Positions 25,216 through 32,301 of a stretch of DNA of 64,000 nucleotides are shown piece by piece. The position numbers and the translations under genes were made by a program. Each line of letters begins with the position of its first letter. Within the stretch, counting starts at the first letter, position 1. The stretch lies in assembly GCF_004342005.1 (NCBI RefSeq), contig NZ_SMBX01000003.1, positions 62,001 to 126,000 of the forward strand, in the 5' to 3' direction. The notes under the pieces are model-generated. The model searched no databases and was not told the DNA's origin. It saw only the letters and a list, made by a program, of their open reading frames with translations. Source of the DNA: Paracandidimonas soli. GTDB taxonomy: Bacteria > Pseudomonadota > Gammaproteobacteria > Burkholderiales > Burkholderiaceae_B.

Positions 25216-25577
25216 GCATCGGAATGTCTACCGGGACCGGCCGCGCAATCGAAGAAATGGACCACCTTCGTCAGTCCATTCTCCAGATCCTATGGACGCG
25301 GGTAGGCAGTCGGGTCAAACGGCGCACCTTCGGTAGCCTGCTGCCCGAACTGATCGACCAACCCTTGAATGACTACACCATCATCCAGCTTTATGCAGCC
25401 ACAGCGACGGCGCTGCTGATGCATGAGCCGCGGCTGCGCTTAACAAGCGTTCAGCTTGCCATCGACGCGGACCGCCCAGGCGCAGCGACTTTGGAGATCT
25501 CCGGAACCGCCTCGCTGAATGGTAGGCGTCGCCCCGTGTCGCTGAGCGTGCCCTACGCCCAAGGAACCGCAGCATGA
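25212..25577 (+). CDS. W: Baseplate protein W (P2 GpW, gp25-like)
   Basis: The 121-residue protein is a gp25-like baseplate wedge component: EEMDHLRQSILQILWTRVGS, then RRTFGSLLPELIDQPLND and the C-terminal ISGTASLNGRRRPVSLSVPY. It overlaps V and J by four bases each (ATGA), so the V-W-J run is translationally coupled. Confidence 0.94.
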   Translation: MSIGMSTGTGRAIEEMDHLRQSILQILWTRVGSRVKRRTFGSLLPELIDQPLNDYTIIQLYAATATALLMHEPRLRLTSVQLAIDADRPGAATLEISGTASLNGRRRPVSLSVPYAQGTAA

Positions 25578-26500
25578 GCATTGTCACGTCCCCGATCGAT
25601 CTATCCCTGCTGCCGGCGCCAGACGCGCTGCAGGTGGTCGACTTCGAAGAAATCTATGCCAGTCGAAAACAGCGCCTGGTAGACCTGTTCCCGCCCGAAG
25701 TGCAGGGCGAAGTGTACGAGACGCTGGCGCTCGAATCTGAGCCGATGTCCAAGCTCCTGCAGGAAAACTCGTACCGAGAAATGGTCATACGCCAGCGTGT
25801 GAACGACTGCGTTCGGCGTGTCTTGCTCGCGTTCGCCAAAGGGACCGATCTGGACCACCTCGGCGCCCGGTACTATGTCAAGCGTTTGGTTGTGCAGGCG
25901 GCTGACCCCAATGCGTCGCCGCCGCTGCCGCTCATCATGGAAGATGATGATGCGTATCTCGAGCGAATTCAGGACGCCTACGAAGGTCTGTCCGTCGCCG
26001 GCCCCAGGGGCGCCTACGAGTTCCATACCCGTTCCGCCGATGGAAGGGTGGTCGATGCCCGTGCCATAAGCCCAGCGCCCTGCGACGTAGAGGTCTACGT
26101 GCTGTCTTTCGAGGGTGACGGAACGGCCAGCCAAGAACTGCTCGATGTCGTGGCCGCGGCCCTGAACGATGAAGAAATCAGGCCGCTGGGCGATCGCGTC
26201 ATGGTTTTGTCGTCAGACATCGTCCCATACCAGATCAAAGCCAAGCTGCACATGAAATCTGCCGGGCCAGGCAGGAAGCAGGCGGTCGAGCTCGCGCGGG
26301 AGCTGACGGCTGCTCACGCCCACCGGCGCAAGCGGCAGGGATGGTCTGTCTGGCTTTCCAAACTTGATTCCTTGATGCACGTCGAAGGGGTCGAGCGCGT
26401 CGAGATCATCGAGCCAGCCGAGGACATTGAACTGCTGGAGAGCCAGGCGGCTTACTGCACTGGCATCGATATCCGGGATGCCGAGGAGGCGGAAGAGTAG
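25574..26500 (+). CDS. J: Baseplate protein J (P2 GpJ)
   Basis: A wedge protein at the baseplate edge. The 308-residue product shows VVDFEEIYASRKQRLVDLFP, ENSYREMVIRQRVNDCVRRV, GTDLDHLGARYYVKR and the GAYEFHTRSADGRVVDARA and PAPCDVEVYVLS segments of the Baseplate_J family. Length equals P2 J (302 residues) closely. The start overlaps W. Confidence 0.96.
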   Translation: MSIVTSPIDLSLLPAPDALQVVDFEEIYASRKQRLVDLFPPEVQGEVYETLALESEPMSKLLQENSYREMVIRQRVNDCVRRVLLAFAKGTDLDHLGARYYVKRLVVQAADPNASPPLPLIMEDDDAYLERIQDAYEGLSVAGPRGAYEFHTRSADGRVVDARAISPAPCDVEVYVLSFEGDGTASQELLDVVAAALNDEEIRPLGDRVMVLSSDIVPYQIKAKLHMKSAGPGRKQAVELARELTAAHAHRRKRQGWSVWLSKLDSLMHVEGVERVEIIEPAEDIELLESQAAYCTGIDIRDAEEAEE

Positions 26501-26502
26501 CT

Positions 26503-27129
26503 ATGGCCGCCATCACCCTGCTACCCGCCAGCAGCACGTCCCTGGAGCGCAACATTGCCCAGGCCGGAGCGGACATCGAGCTTATCGATGCGACGGTCAT
26601 TGTGCGAGTCACGCGTGTGGACGATGCGCCGGTGGACTTCCTTCCTTATTTGGCATGGGAAGTATCGGTCGACCGCTGGTCGGACGCCTGGCCGGAGGCG
26701 ACCAAGCGCCAGGTCATCAAGGAATCGTTCTATGTGCACAAGCGCAAGGGAACGATCGCATCGTTGCGCCGGGTGGTCGAGCCGTTTGGCTACCTGCTCA
26801 AGGTGGTTGAGTGGTTTCAAGAAACCCCGCCGGGACCGCGCGGAACCTTTCGCCTCGACATAGGCGTCAATAACGAGGGCATTACCGAAGAGGTCTATCT
26901 GGAGCTCGAGCGCCTGATCGCCGATACGAAGCCCCTTTCACGTCACATGTTGGGGCTGAATATCACGCTTCTGACGCGAGGCACCTGCTACATAGGTGCG
27001 ACAACGCTGCTGGGCGATACAACCACTGTTTATCCGCCAGATCCCCAAGATATCGAAATTTCAAGTGCGCCGCACTATCGCGCCGCTACACACATCATTG
27101 ATACCGTTTCTGTGAGGCCCTTGCTATGA
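26503..27129 (+). CDS. I: Tail protein I (P2 GpI)
   Basis: The 208-residue protein is GpI, which with J forms the baseplate wedge: LPASSTSLERNIAQAGADIE, LPYLAWEVSVDRWSDAWPEA, KRQVIKESFYVHKRKGTIAS and VVEWFQETPPGPRGTF. It starts two bases after J and overlaps the fibre gene by four bases. Confidence 0.96.
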   Translation: MAAITLLPASSTSLERNIAQAGADIELIDATVIVRVTRVDDAPVDFLPYLAWEVSVDRWSDAWPEATKRQVIKESFYVHKRKGTIASLRRVVEPFGYLLKVVEWFQETPPGPRGTFRLDIGVNNEGITEEVYLELERLIADTKPLSRHMLGLNITLLTRGTCYIGATTLLGDTTTVYPPDPQDIEISSAPHYRAATHIIDTVSVRPLL

Positions 27130-28313
27130 GCCAAATCTATTTCACCACCCTGACCGCCATCGGCGAAGCCAAGCACGCCAACGCAGCTGTAACCGGCAAC
27201 AAGGTTGAGTATGCGACATTGGAGGTAGGCGACGGCAATGGTGTCGTTCCTGTTCCAGACCGCAACCAGACGAGCCTGGTGAACCGAGTACGTTCCCACG
27301 GGATCAACACAGTCATGATCGACCCGGACAACCCCTCTCAGATCATCGTAGAGCAGGTCATTCCAGAGGACGTGGGCGGCTGGTGGATCCGCGAGGTCGG
27401 TATTCGCGATGTCGCTGGCGATTTGATCGCCGTGGCAAGCGTGCCACCCACCTACAAGCCGGTGCTGCTGGAGGGATCGGGCCGCAACCAGATCATTCGC
27501 GTTGTCCTGTTGCTCGCGAGCACCAGCGTAGTGGAGCTCAAAATCGACCCTGCTATCGTCGTTGCCACCAGGAAGTATGTCGACGATCTTGTTACTGCTC
27601 CGTCAGGCGTAGAGGAAGGTACGTACGGAAGCACGAGCGAGTACCCAGTTTTCACAGTTGACTCGCGCGGCCGTATCGTGCATGCCGGCACCATAGAGAC
27701 AGTGTCGGTATGGGATGACATACCCGATCAAAATATCGGGGACATCATCTTTGTCAAGGGCTTGGGGGAAATGTGGTGGGTGGATAACGAATTTCTCACT
27801 GGCTATCGGACGAAGTGGTGCGGGATCCCCGCACACACGCTCGACAGAGCCAACCGCTCGTGGACAATATCGCTGCGCGGCGGCACCTTCGACAAGAGCC
27901 TAAAGAAGTACCACGGGCTCTATTCGTGGATCCTCGAAAACGATTTGATGGTGCCGGCTGCAGAGTACGAAGACGGCGAGGGCTTCTTCGCCGAGCTCGG
28001 CGGCAACATCGTAAAAGTGCCGAATTTTGATGATATGTTCTGGCGGAGCATCGGAACTGACCGTGACACTGCAAATGCAACATTGCTCGGAGGCCGAAAG
28101 GGTGACAGTTTGAAAAACCACATTCATGGACTGATCACCTCCGGTGGCACGGCAGGGCCGGGATCAGCAGCGCTACCAGATCACCTATTTGAAGCATGGT
28201 CTGGAAATTCCAATCCGGGCCTAGCAGGGATATCTGCTGCAGTGACTTACGGTGTTGGATCTGCTGAAACAGCCCCCAAACACACCTATCTGCACCCTCG
28301 ACTGTGCATCTGA
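27126..28313 (+). CDS. H: Tail fibre (P2 GpH type) with the currently expressed shufflon tip (cassette A)
   Basis: The 395-residue fibre has a DUF3751-like N-terminal part that fixes it to the baseplate (SQIYFTTLTAIGEAKHANAA, VGGWWIREVGIRDVAGDLI), a short shaft and a tip. The tip begins at residue 315 with TANATLLGG, where the DNA holds the recombination-site core at 28067-28080, and runs 81 residues to HPRLCI. It contains GDSLKNHIHG, like collagen-free lambda/Mu-type fibre tips. The stop TGA is directly followed by the next site copy. The part up to residue 314 is constant; the tip is exchangeable. P2 H is longer (669 residues), so this fibre is short. Confidence 0.93.
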   Translation: MSQIYFTTLTAIGEAKHANAAVTGNKVEYATLEVGDGNGVVPVPDRNQTSLVNRVRSHGINTVMIDPDNPSQIIVEQVIPEDVGGWWIREVGIRDVAGDLIAVASVPPTYKPVLLEGSGRNQIIRVVLLLASTSVVELKIDPAIVVATRKYVDDLVTAPSGVEEGTYGSTSEYPVFTVDSRGRIVHAGTIETVSVWDDIPDQNIGDIIFVKGLGEMWWVDNEFLTGYRTKWCGIPAHTLDRANRSWTISLRGGTFDKSLKKYHGLYSWILENDLMVPAAEYEDGEGFFAELGGNIVKVPNFDDMFWRSIGTDRDTANATLLGGRKGDSLKNHIHGLITSGGTAGPGSAALPDHLFEAWSGNSNPGLAGISAAVTYGVGSAETAPKHTYLHPRLCI

Positions 28314-28582
28314 CTGCAAATGCAAGAGTGCTGGGGTCTGGGCAGCTGGATGCGCTCCAAAATATTACGGGAACATTTGCAGCAGGCTCCGCCACTGGCT
28401 TTCCAGCCAGTACCCTAACCACTGGTGCGTTTGTTGCGGGCCAGGGAGGAGTGCTGGAAAACATGCTTGGCACGCAGACCGGCTCGACGAGATTCTTAGG
28501 GATCAACGCATCGCGAGTCGCACGAACCTCAGCCGAGACACGAGGTGCAAACGTAGCATTAGTCCCCATGCTACACGTGTAG
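28313..28582 (+). CDS. Silent tail-fibre tip cassette B
   Basis: Open frame of 89 codons with no start of its own, from TANARVLGSGQLDALQNITG to TRGANVALVPMLHV and a stop. It opens with a plus-oriented site right after the fibre stop. As it points the same way as the expressed tip, two inversions would be needed to express it. Its last 12 bases, CTACACGTGTAG, are also the end of cassette C on the other strand. Confidence 0.8.
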   Translation, partial: TANARVLGSGQLDALQNITGTFAAGSATGFPASTLTTGAFVAGQGGVLENMLGTQTGSTRFLGINASRVARTSAETRGANVALVPMLHV

Positions 28583-28867
28583 CCTAGGATGCATCGCCAC
28601 GTTGACTCCCCGGGTTTCAGATGATGACCGTGCGACACGGGCGCTATCGAATGTAAAAGAGTCTCCGCGTTTCTGGGCTGGCACTTCCACTGACACCCCA
28701 TTAATGTTCTCAGATCCTTCGGTATTGGCCGAAATTCTGAATACCCCACTCCCGCCCGCTGCTATACCGGCGTGGGCCGTGGTTTGTGAGGGACGACTAT
28801 TCATCGTGCCGGCGAGCTGCTGCAGCGCATCTAATTGCCGCGTCCCCAGGGCTCTTGCATTTGCAGT
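28571..28867 (-). CDS. Silent tail-fibre tip cassette C
   Basis: Open frame of 98 codons on the minus strand, from TANARALGTRQLDALQQLAG to SETRGVNVAMHPRLHV. One inversion between the sites at 28067 and 28854 would fuse it to the fibre shaft. It converges on cassette B and shares its last four codons' DNA, a perfect palindrome. Confidence 0.8.
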   Translation of the reverse strand, partial: TANARALGTRQLDALQQLAGTMNSRPSQTTAHAGIAAGGSGVFRISANTEGSENINGVSVEVPAQKRGDSFTFDSARVARSSSETRGVNVAMHPRLHV

Positions 28868-29172
28868 TACAGGCACAGACGTGGATGGAAAGCTGTGTTG
28901 ATACCGCGGGTCTCAGAGGATGATCGGGCTACGAGCTCTGTGTCCATGCTAATGACATCCATAGCTCGAAATGGATGTTCTCCTGACAGCATGTTGTGAA
29001 TTACCCCGGCAGGAGTCGCGGCTCGTGCTGAGTATCTGAATACCCCGTTCCCCCCGTATATGCTGCCAGGGGTATTCTGTCCAGGATCATCCCCAGCTCG
29101 CCCGTGTATTTGTCCCTGAAGGCGCTGCATTGCATCCGCTTGCGCCGATCCTAGCGTCCGCGCATTTGCAGC
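28867..29172 (-). CDS. Silent tail-fibre tip cassette D
   Basis: Open frame of 101 codons on the minus strand, from AANARTLGSAQADAMQRLQG to SSETRGINTAFHPRLCL. It is the longest cassette. Its site copy (29161-29172) is slightly divergent (Thr becomes Ala). Its stop TAA is directly followed by the site of cassette C. It lies head to head with cassette E; the two site copies are only 14 bp apart. Confidence 0.8.
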   Translation of the reverse strand, partial: AANARTLGSAQADAMQRLQGQIHGRAGDDPGQNTPGSIYGGNGVFRYSARAATPAGVIHNMLSGEHPFRAMDVISMDTELVARSSSETRGINTAFHPRLCL

Positions 29173-29186
29173 GAGATGTACACACC

Positions 29187-29462
29187 ACTGCAAATGCAAG
29201 AGTGCTGGGGTCTGGGCAGTTGGATGCGTTCCAGGAGTTCGAGGGAACCGTTTCATTTCACGCATCGTCATCAGGAACCCCGCTTGGCGGGGCAACAGGA
29301 GCATTCCAGCCCATAGTGGCAAATTCATCCGGTATGAATACCCCCATATCCGCCGGCATCAGCAGCTACAACGCGGCCAAGCTCAGGCCGGCCGCAGTAG
29401 CTCGCACCTCAACCGAAACGAGGGGCGCTAACGTCGCGCTACATCCACGCTTACACGTATAG
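29187..29462 (+). CDS. Silent tail-fibre tip cassette E
   Basis: Open frame of 91 codons on the plus strand, from TANARVLGSGQLDAFQEFEG to STETRGANVALHPRLHV. Site and first 15 codons are near-identical to cassette B, the middle is unrelated. Needs two inversions for expression. Its end overlaps the end of cassette F by 12 bases. Confidence 0.8.
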   Translation, partial: TANARVLGSGQLDAFQEFEGTVSFHASSSGTPLGGATGAFQPIVANSSGMNTPISAGISSYNAAKLRPAAVARTSTETRGANVALHPRLHV

Positions 29463-29714
29463 CCGAGGCGCCAATGCCGCATTGGCGCCTCGGGTTTCAG
29501 TCGAGGCGCGAGCTACCCTGGACGCATCAAACGATACGTCTGAAATAATTGTGACCCCGGATGGGTTTACGCCATCAATGCGGTTTCCCAGCCCCTTAAA
29601 AAATGCACCGTTTGGATCTCCTCCGTAGGTCGGTGCGAGAATCCGCATGCCGCTACCGGTGATGTTTTGCAGCGCATCCAACTGCCTAGACCCCAGGGGC
29701 CTTGCATTTGCAGT
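29451..29714 (-). CDS. Silent tail-fibre tip cassette F
   Basis: Open frame of 87 codons on the minus strand, from TANARPLGSRQLDALQNITG to STETRGANAALAPRLYV. Convergent with cassette E, sharing TTACACGTATAG as both C-terminal ends. One inversion with the fibre site would express it. Confidence 0.8.
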   Translation of the reverse strand, partial: TANARPLGSRQLDALQNITGSGMRILAPTYGGDPNGAFFKGLGNRIDGVNPSGVTIISDVSFDASRVARASTETRGANAALAPRLYV

Positions 29715-29926
29715 TACAGGCACAGACGTGGATGGAAAGCTGTGTTGATCGCTCGGGTTTCGCTACCGCCGAAGGAATGAATCGATGAACTGCCGACAGC
29801 TACCCCACCCCCGCGCACGTAAAGACGACTCCCTGGGGATGTTCCATCTGCAGCTATCTCATAGTTATGAGCGTGCCTTTCTAAACTGCCGTCCTGTTTT
29901 GTTCCCAGTGCCCTTGCATTTGCAGT
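29714..29926 (-). CDS. Silent tail-fibre tip cassette G (short type)
   Basis: Open frame of 70 codons on the minus strand, from TANARALGTKQDGSLERHAH to GSETRAINTAFHPRLCL. It lacks the QLDALQ segment of most cassettes and instead has DGSLERHAHN, like GDSLKNHIHG in the expressed tip A. So two tip classes exist: HxH type (A, G) and QLDALQ type (B, C, E, F and, more loosely, D, H and I). The stop is adjacent to the site of cassette F. Confidence 0.78.
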   Translation of the reverse strand, partial: TANARALGTKQDGSLERHAHNYEIAADGTSPGSRLYVRGGGVAVGSSSIHSFGGSETRAINTAFHPRLCL

Positions 29927-30189
29927 CAGATGTACAGGCGTGGGTGTAGAGCTGTGTTGGCGCTGCGCGTTTCGACAGACGTTCTTGCGACCGTTTCTGT
30001 GTCCATCGTGAACCCAATGGCGACGAAGGCGGAAGCACCTGACTGGAGAGGATAATTAGATGTGCTATGAGGGGAAAACACTCCGTTCGTCGAGGTTGCC
30101 GCATTTGATCTCAGTACGCCACCGACCTGGCCATAGATTCTCTCCATGGCATCTTGCTGGACTGATCCGAGCTGCCTTTCATTTGCAGT
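29926..30189 (-). CDS. Silent tail-fibre tip cassette H
   Basis: Open frame of 87 codons on the minus strand, from TANERQLGSVQQDAMERIYG to SVETRSANTALHPRLYI. The site copy at 30176-30189 differs in one core base (Glu for Ala). The stop TGA abuts the site of cassette G. Confidence 0.8.
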   Translation of the reverse strand, partial: TANERQLGSVQQDAMERIYGQVGGVLRSNAATSTNGVFSPHSTSNYPLQSGASAFVAIGFTMDTETVARTSVETRSANTALHPRLYI

Positions 30190-30201
30190 GACGAGGCCAC
30201 G

Positions 30202-30474
30202 TCAGACATGGATCCGCGGCAAGAAGGAAACGTTCTGGGGCCTATTTTCGGCCGCGGTCGGCACTGTATTCGAACTGTTGAGTTCGTATCTCCTCACCCC
30301 CGCAAGTTTATCGCCACTGCCGCCCACAGAGAAAGTGTTGACCAGGGTCCAGGGGAACAGCTCACTGCCCCCGGAGTTCGAAGAGGAATTATTAGTCAAG
30401 ATGTCCACGATCGCACCACTCAATCTCCTGGTGGCATCCCCCTGAAAACTGCCGAGCGCTCTTGCATTTGCAGT
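30202..30474 (-). CDS. Silent tail-fibre tip cassette I (outermost)
   Basis: Open frame of 90 codons on the minus strand, from TANARALGSFQGDATRRLSG to AAENRPQNVSFLPRIHV. The ending is the most divergent (AENRPQN for SETRGAN). A 13-bp gap separates its stop from the site of cassette H. Its site at 30461-30474 is the right limit of the shufflon. Confidence 0.78.
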   Translation of the reverse strand, partial: TANARALGSFQGDATRRLSGAIVDILTNNSSSNSGGSELFPWTLVNTFSVGGSGDKLAGVRRYELNSSNTVPTAAENRPQNVSFLPRIHV

Positions 30475-30570
30475 GCAACGGACGGATAAGCTCTATACAC
30501 AACTTGCACCGATAGTCATTCGCGCGCGCGTGGGGCAAAGTGAGCACTCATTCAATTTGAGAGTGCGCCA

Positions 30571-31377
30571 ATGTCCTTCGAACCTATTCTGGTGTCCCGC
30601 ATCGACCCGCAGACGATGCTATTCGTGTACAACGAAACTGTGCAGGCGCAGCCCGATGGTGAGTACCAGGTTCCCGGCAATTGCATTCTTGTGCTGGCGC
30701 CGGAGGTTGGCGAGAACGAATGTCCCAAATGGATCACCGACCTGAAAAAGATGGACCTCCGCTTTGGCCACCCTGGAACCGGATCATGGGAGGTTGTGCA
30801 GGACTACCGGCAGGCGGAGCTCTACAGGACCGACAACGGTGACAAGTACGAACTTGGCTCCGATGTGGACAGTGTCTCGTACGACGGCATTGGCGAGCTT
30901 CCTGCCTGGCTGACGCTCGAGGCTCGTCCCTCGCGTTTTCACCACTATATCGATGGCGCGTGGGTGCTGGACGATCAGGAAGAGCTCGAGGCGCTGATCA
31001 ATGACAAGGTGACGGAGCTATCGATCGCGTGCCAGGCCCGCATATACGCCGGCTTCGAATCCTCTGCCCTGGGCCAGGAACATCATTATCCAGCCATGGA
31101 TAAAGACCAGCAGAACCTCACAGCTTCGGTATTGGACTCGACTGTGCCGGGCCTGCCCGAAGGCTGGGCGACGCCATTCTGGTGCGAAATAGGTGGAGAG
31201 TGGGCGTTCCGTCTGCACACGGCTGAACAAATCCAGGCGGTAGGTCGCGCTGGCAAGGCCGTGATACTGGCGTGCATGGCGCAAAACAGTGTGTTGGCGA
31301 ACGCGGCGCGCAACGCGAAAAACAAGGCCGTGCTGGCAGATATTTCCTGGTCTGATCCAGATCTCGAGCAGTTTTAA
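30571..31377 (+). CDS. Tail fibre assembly chaperone (DUF4376)
   Basis: Fibre chaperones help trimerisation and attachment of the tip. The 268-residue protein has an N-terminal tail-fibre-assembly-like part and a C-terminal DUF4376 domain near residues 150-255 (CQARIYAGFESSALGQEHHY, then AGKAVILACMAQN). It lies just outside the shufflon, so it is constant whichever tip is expressed and must serve all nine. It holds the place of P2 G. Confidence 0.82.
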   Translation: MSFEPILVSRIDPQTMLFVYNETVQAQPDGEYQVPGNCILVLAPEVGENECPKWITDLKKMDLRFGHPGTGSWEVVQDYRQAELYRTDNGDKYELGSDVDSVSYDGIGELPAWLTLEARPSRFHHYIDGAWVLDDQEELEALINDKVTELSIACQARIYAGFESSALGQEHHYPAMDKDQQNLTASVLDSTVPGLPEGWATPFWCEIGGEWAFRLHTAEQIQAVGRAGKAVILACMAQNSVLANAARNAKNKAVLADISWSDPDLEQF

Positions 31378-31517
31378 ATAAAAGACGCGGCGTTGTGATG
31401 GGTGCGTCAACACCCGCCACAACCCGCATCAGCAGAGTGACCTGCATGAATTGGCCAAGGCCGCGCCACCTGTCGACAGGCGGGGCAAGGTTAACATGAA
31501 TAACAGGATGTTACTCT

Positions 31518-32282
31518 ATGCATTCCCCTATCATTCCCTGGATCGGCGGCAAGCGCCGGCTTGCAAAAACGCTTCTTCCCTTGTTCCCCGAGCATGACTG
31601 CTACGTCGAGCCCTTCGCCGGCGGCGCCGCGATGTTCTTCTTGCGGCCCTCGCCGGCCAAGGTGGAAGTGCTGAACGACATGAACAGCGATCTCGTGAAC
31701 CTCTATCGCGTCGTTCAGCACCACCTCGAAGAGCTAGTACGCCAGTTCAAGTGGGCGCTGATCAGCCGGGAGATGTTCAAGTGGCTGAAAATAACGCCAT
31801 TGGACACGCTCACGGACATTCAACGCGCTGCGCGCTTCTTCTACATGCAGCATATGGCCTTTGGTGCCAAGGTGGCCGATCAGTCCTTTGGCACGGCCAC
31901 CACCAGTAAGCCCGGCCTGAACCTGCTGCGCATCGAAGAAGCGCTGTCTGCGGCCCATCTTCGTCTCGCCCAGGTGTTCATTGAGCACTTGCCGTGGCAG
32001 GAGGTCGTCAAGCGATACGACCGGGCGCATACGTTTTTCTTCATGGACCCTCCGTACTGGCAGACCGCTGGCTACGGAGAAAGCTTTCCATGGGAAGAAT
32101 ACGAGCAACTGGCCACGGCCATCGCATCCATGAAAGGAAAGTCCATCGTGACGCTGAACAACCATCCAGACATCCGGAAGCTGTTCAAAGGCTTCAACGT
32201 CCGTACCGCGCCGATCCGATACACGGTAGGTGGTGGCGCCGGCAGCCAGGCCAGTGAGCTGATAATCCAGAACTGGAAATAG
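31518..32282 (+). CDS. DNA adenine methyltransferase (Dam/D12 class)
   Basis: The 254-residue enzyme transfers a methyl group from AdoMet to N6 of adenine. Motif I-like IPWIGGKRRLAKTLL and CYVEPFAGGAAMFF lie at the start and the catalytic DPPYWQTAGYG near residue 175. It is an orphan methylase with no nuclease partner. Target is probably GATC-like but not shown. Its place beside the shufflon may be chance or may link methylation to inversion; the phage may also use it to escape restriction. Confidence 0.93.
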   Translation: MHSPIIPWIGGKRRLAKTLLPLFPEHDCYVEPFAGGAAMFFLRPSPAKVEVLNDMNSDLVNLYRVVQHHLEELVRQFKWALISREMFKWLKITPLDTLTDIQRAARFFYMQHMAFGAKVADQSFGTATTSKPGLNLLRIEEALSAAHLRLAQVFIEHLPWQEVVKRYDRAHTFFFMDPPYWQTAGYGESFPWEEYEQLATAIASMKGKSIVTLNNHPDIRKLFKGFNVRTAPIRYTVGGGAGSQASELIIQNWK

Positions 32283-32301
32283 AAGGTATGTCGCGAGCAT
32301 C

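Larger units (their letters stand above)
28067..30474. repeat. Shufflon: nine recombination-site copies bounding nine fibre-tip cassettes
   Basis: The core CTGCAAATGCAA recurs at the start of each cassette. Plus-oriented copies: 28067-28080, 28313-28326, 29187-29200. Minus-oriented copies: 28854-28867, 29161-29172, 29701-29714, 29913-29926, 30176-30189, 30461-30474. Most extend rightward in a looser arm (core, then RRGYVCTSGG and a CAG about 12 bases on). Two copies vary in the core end (29161, 30176). The sites encode TANAR/TANER so every exchange keeps the frame. Any plus copy with any minus copy can invert the DNA between them. The layout parallels the sfx sites of the R64 shufflon. Confidence 0.85.

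Noticed and set aside
28313-30474. Diversity-generating retroelement or CRISPR array as explanation of the repeats
   Set aside because: No reverse transcriptase or template-variable repeat pair is present, and the repeats are in both orientations with coding cassettes of varied length, not equal spacers.
28313-30474. Decayed tail-fibre pseudogene fragments
   Set aside because: All eight cassettes have intact frames from the site to a stop, with conserved first and last residues; decay would have broken several of them.
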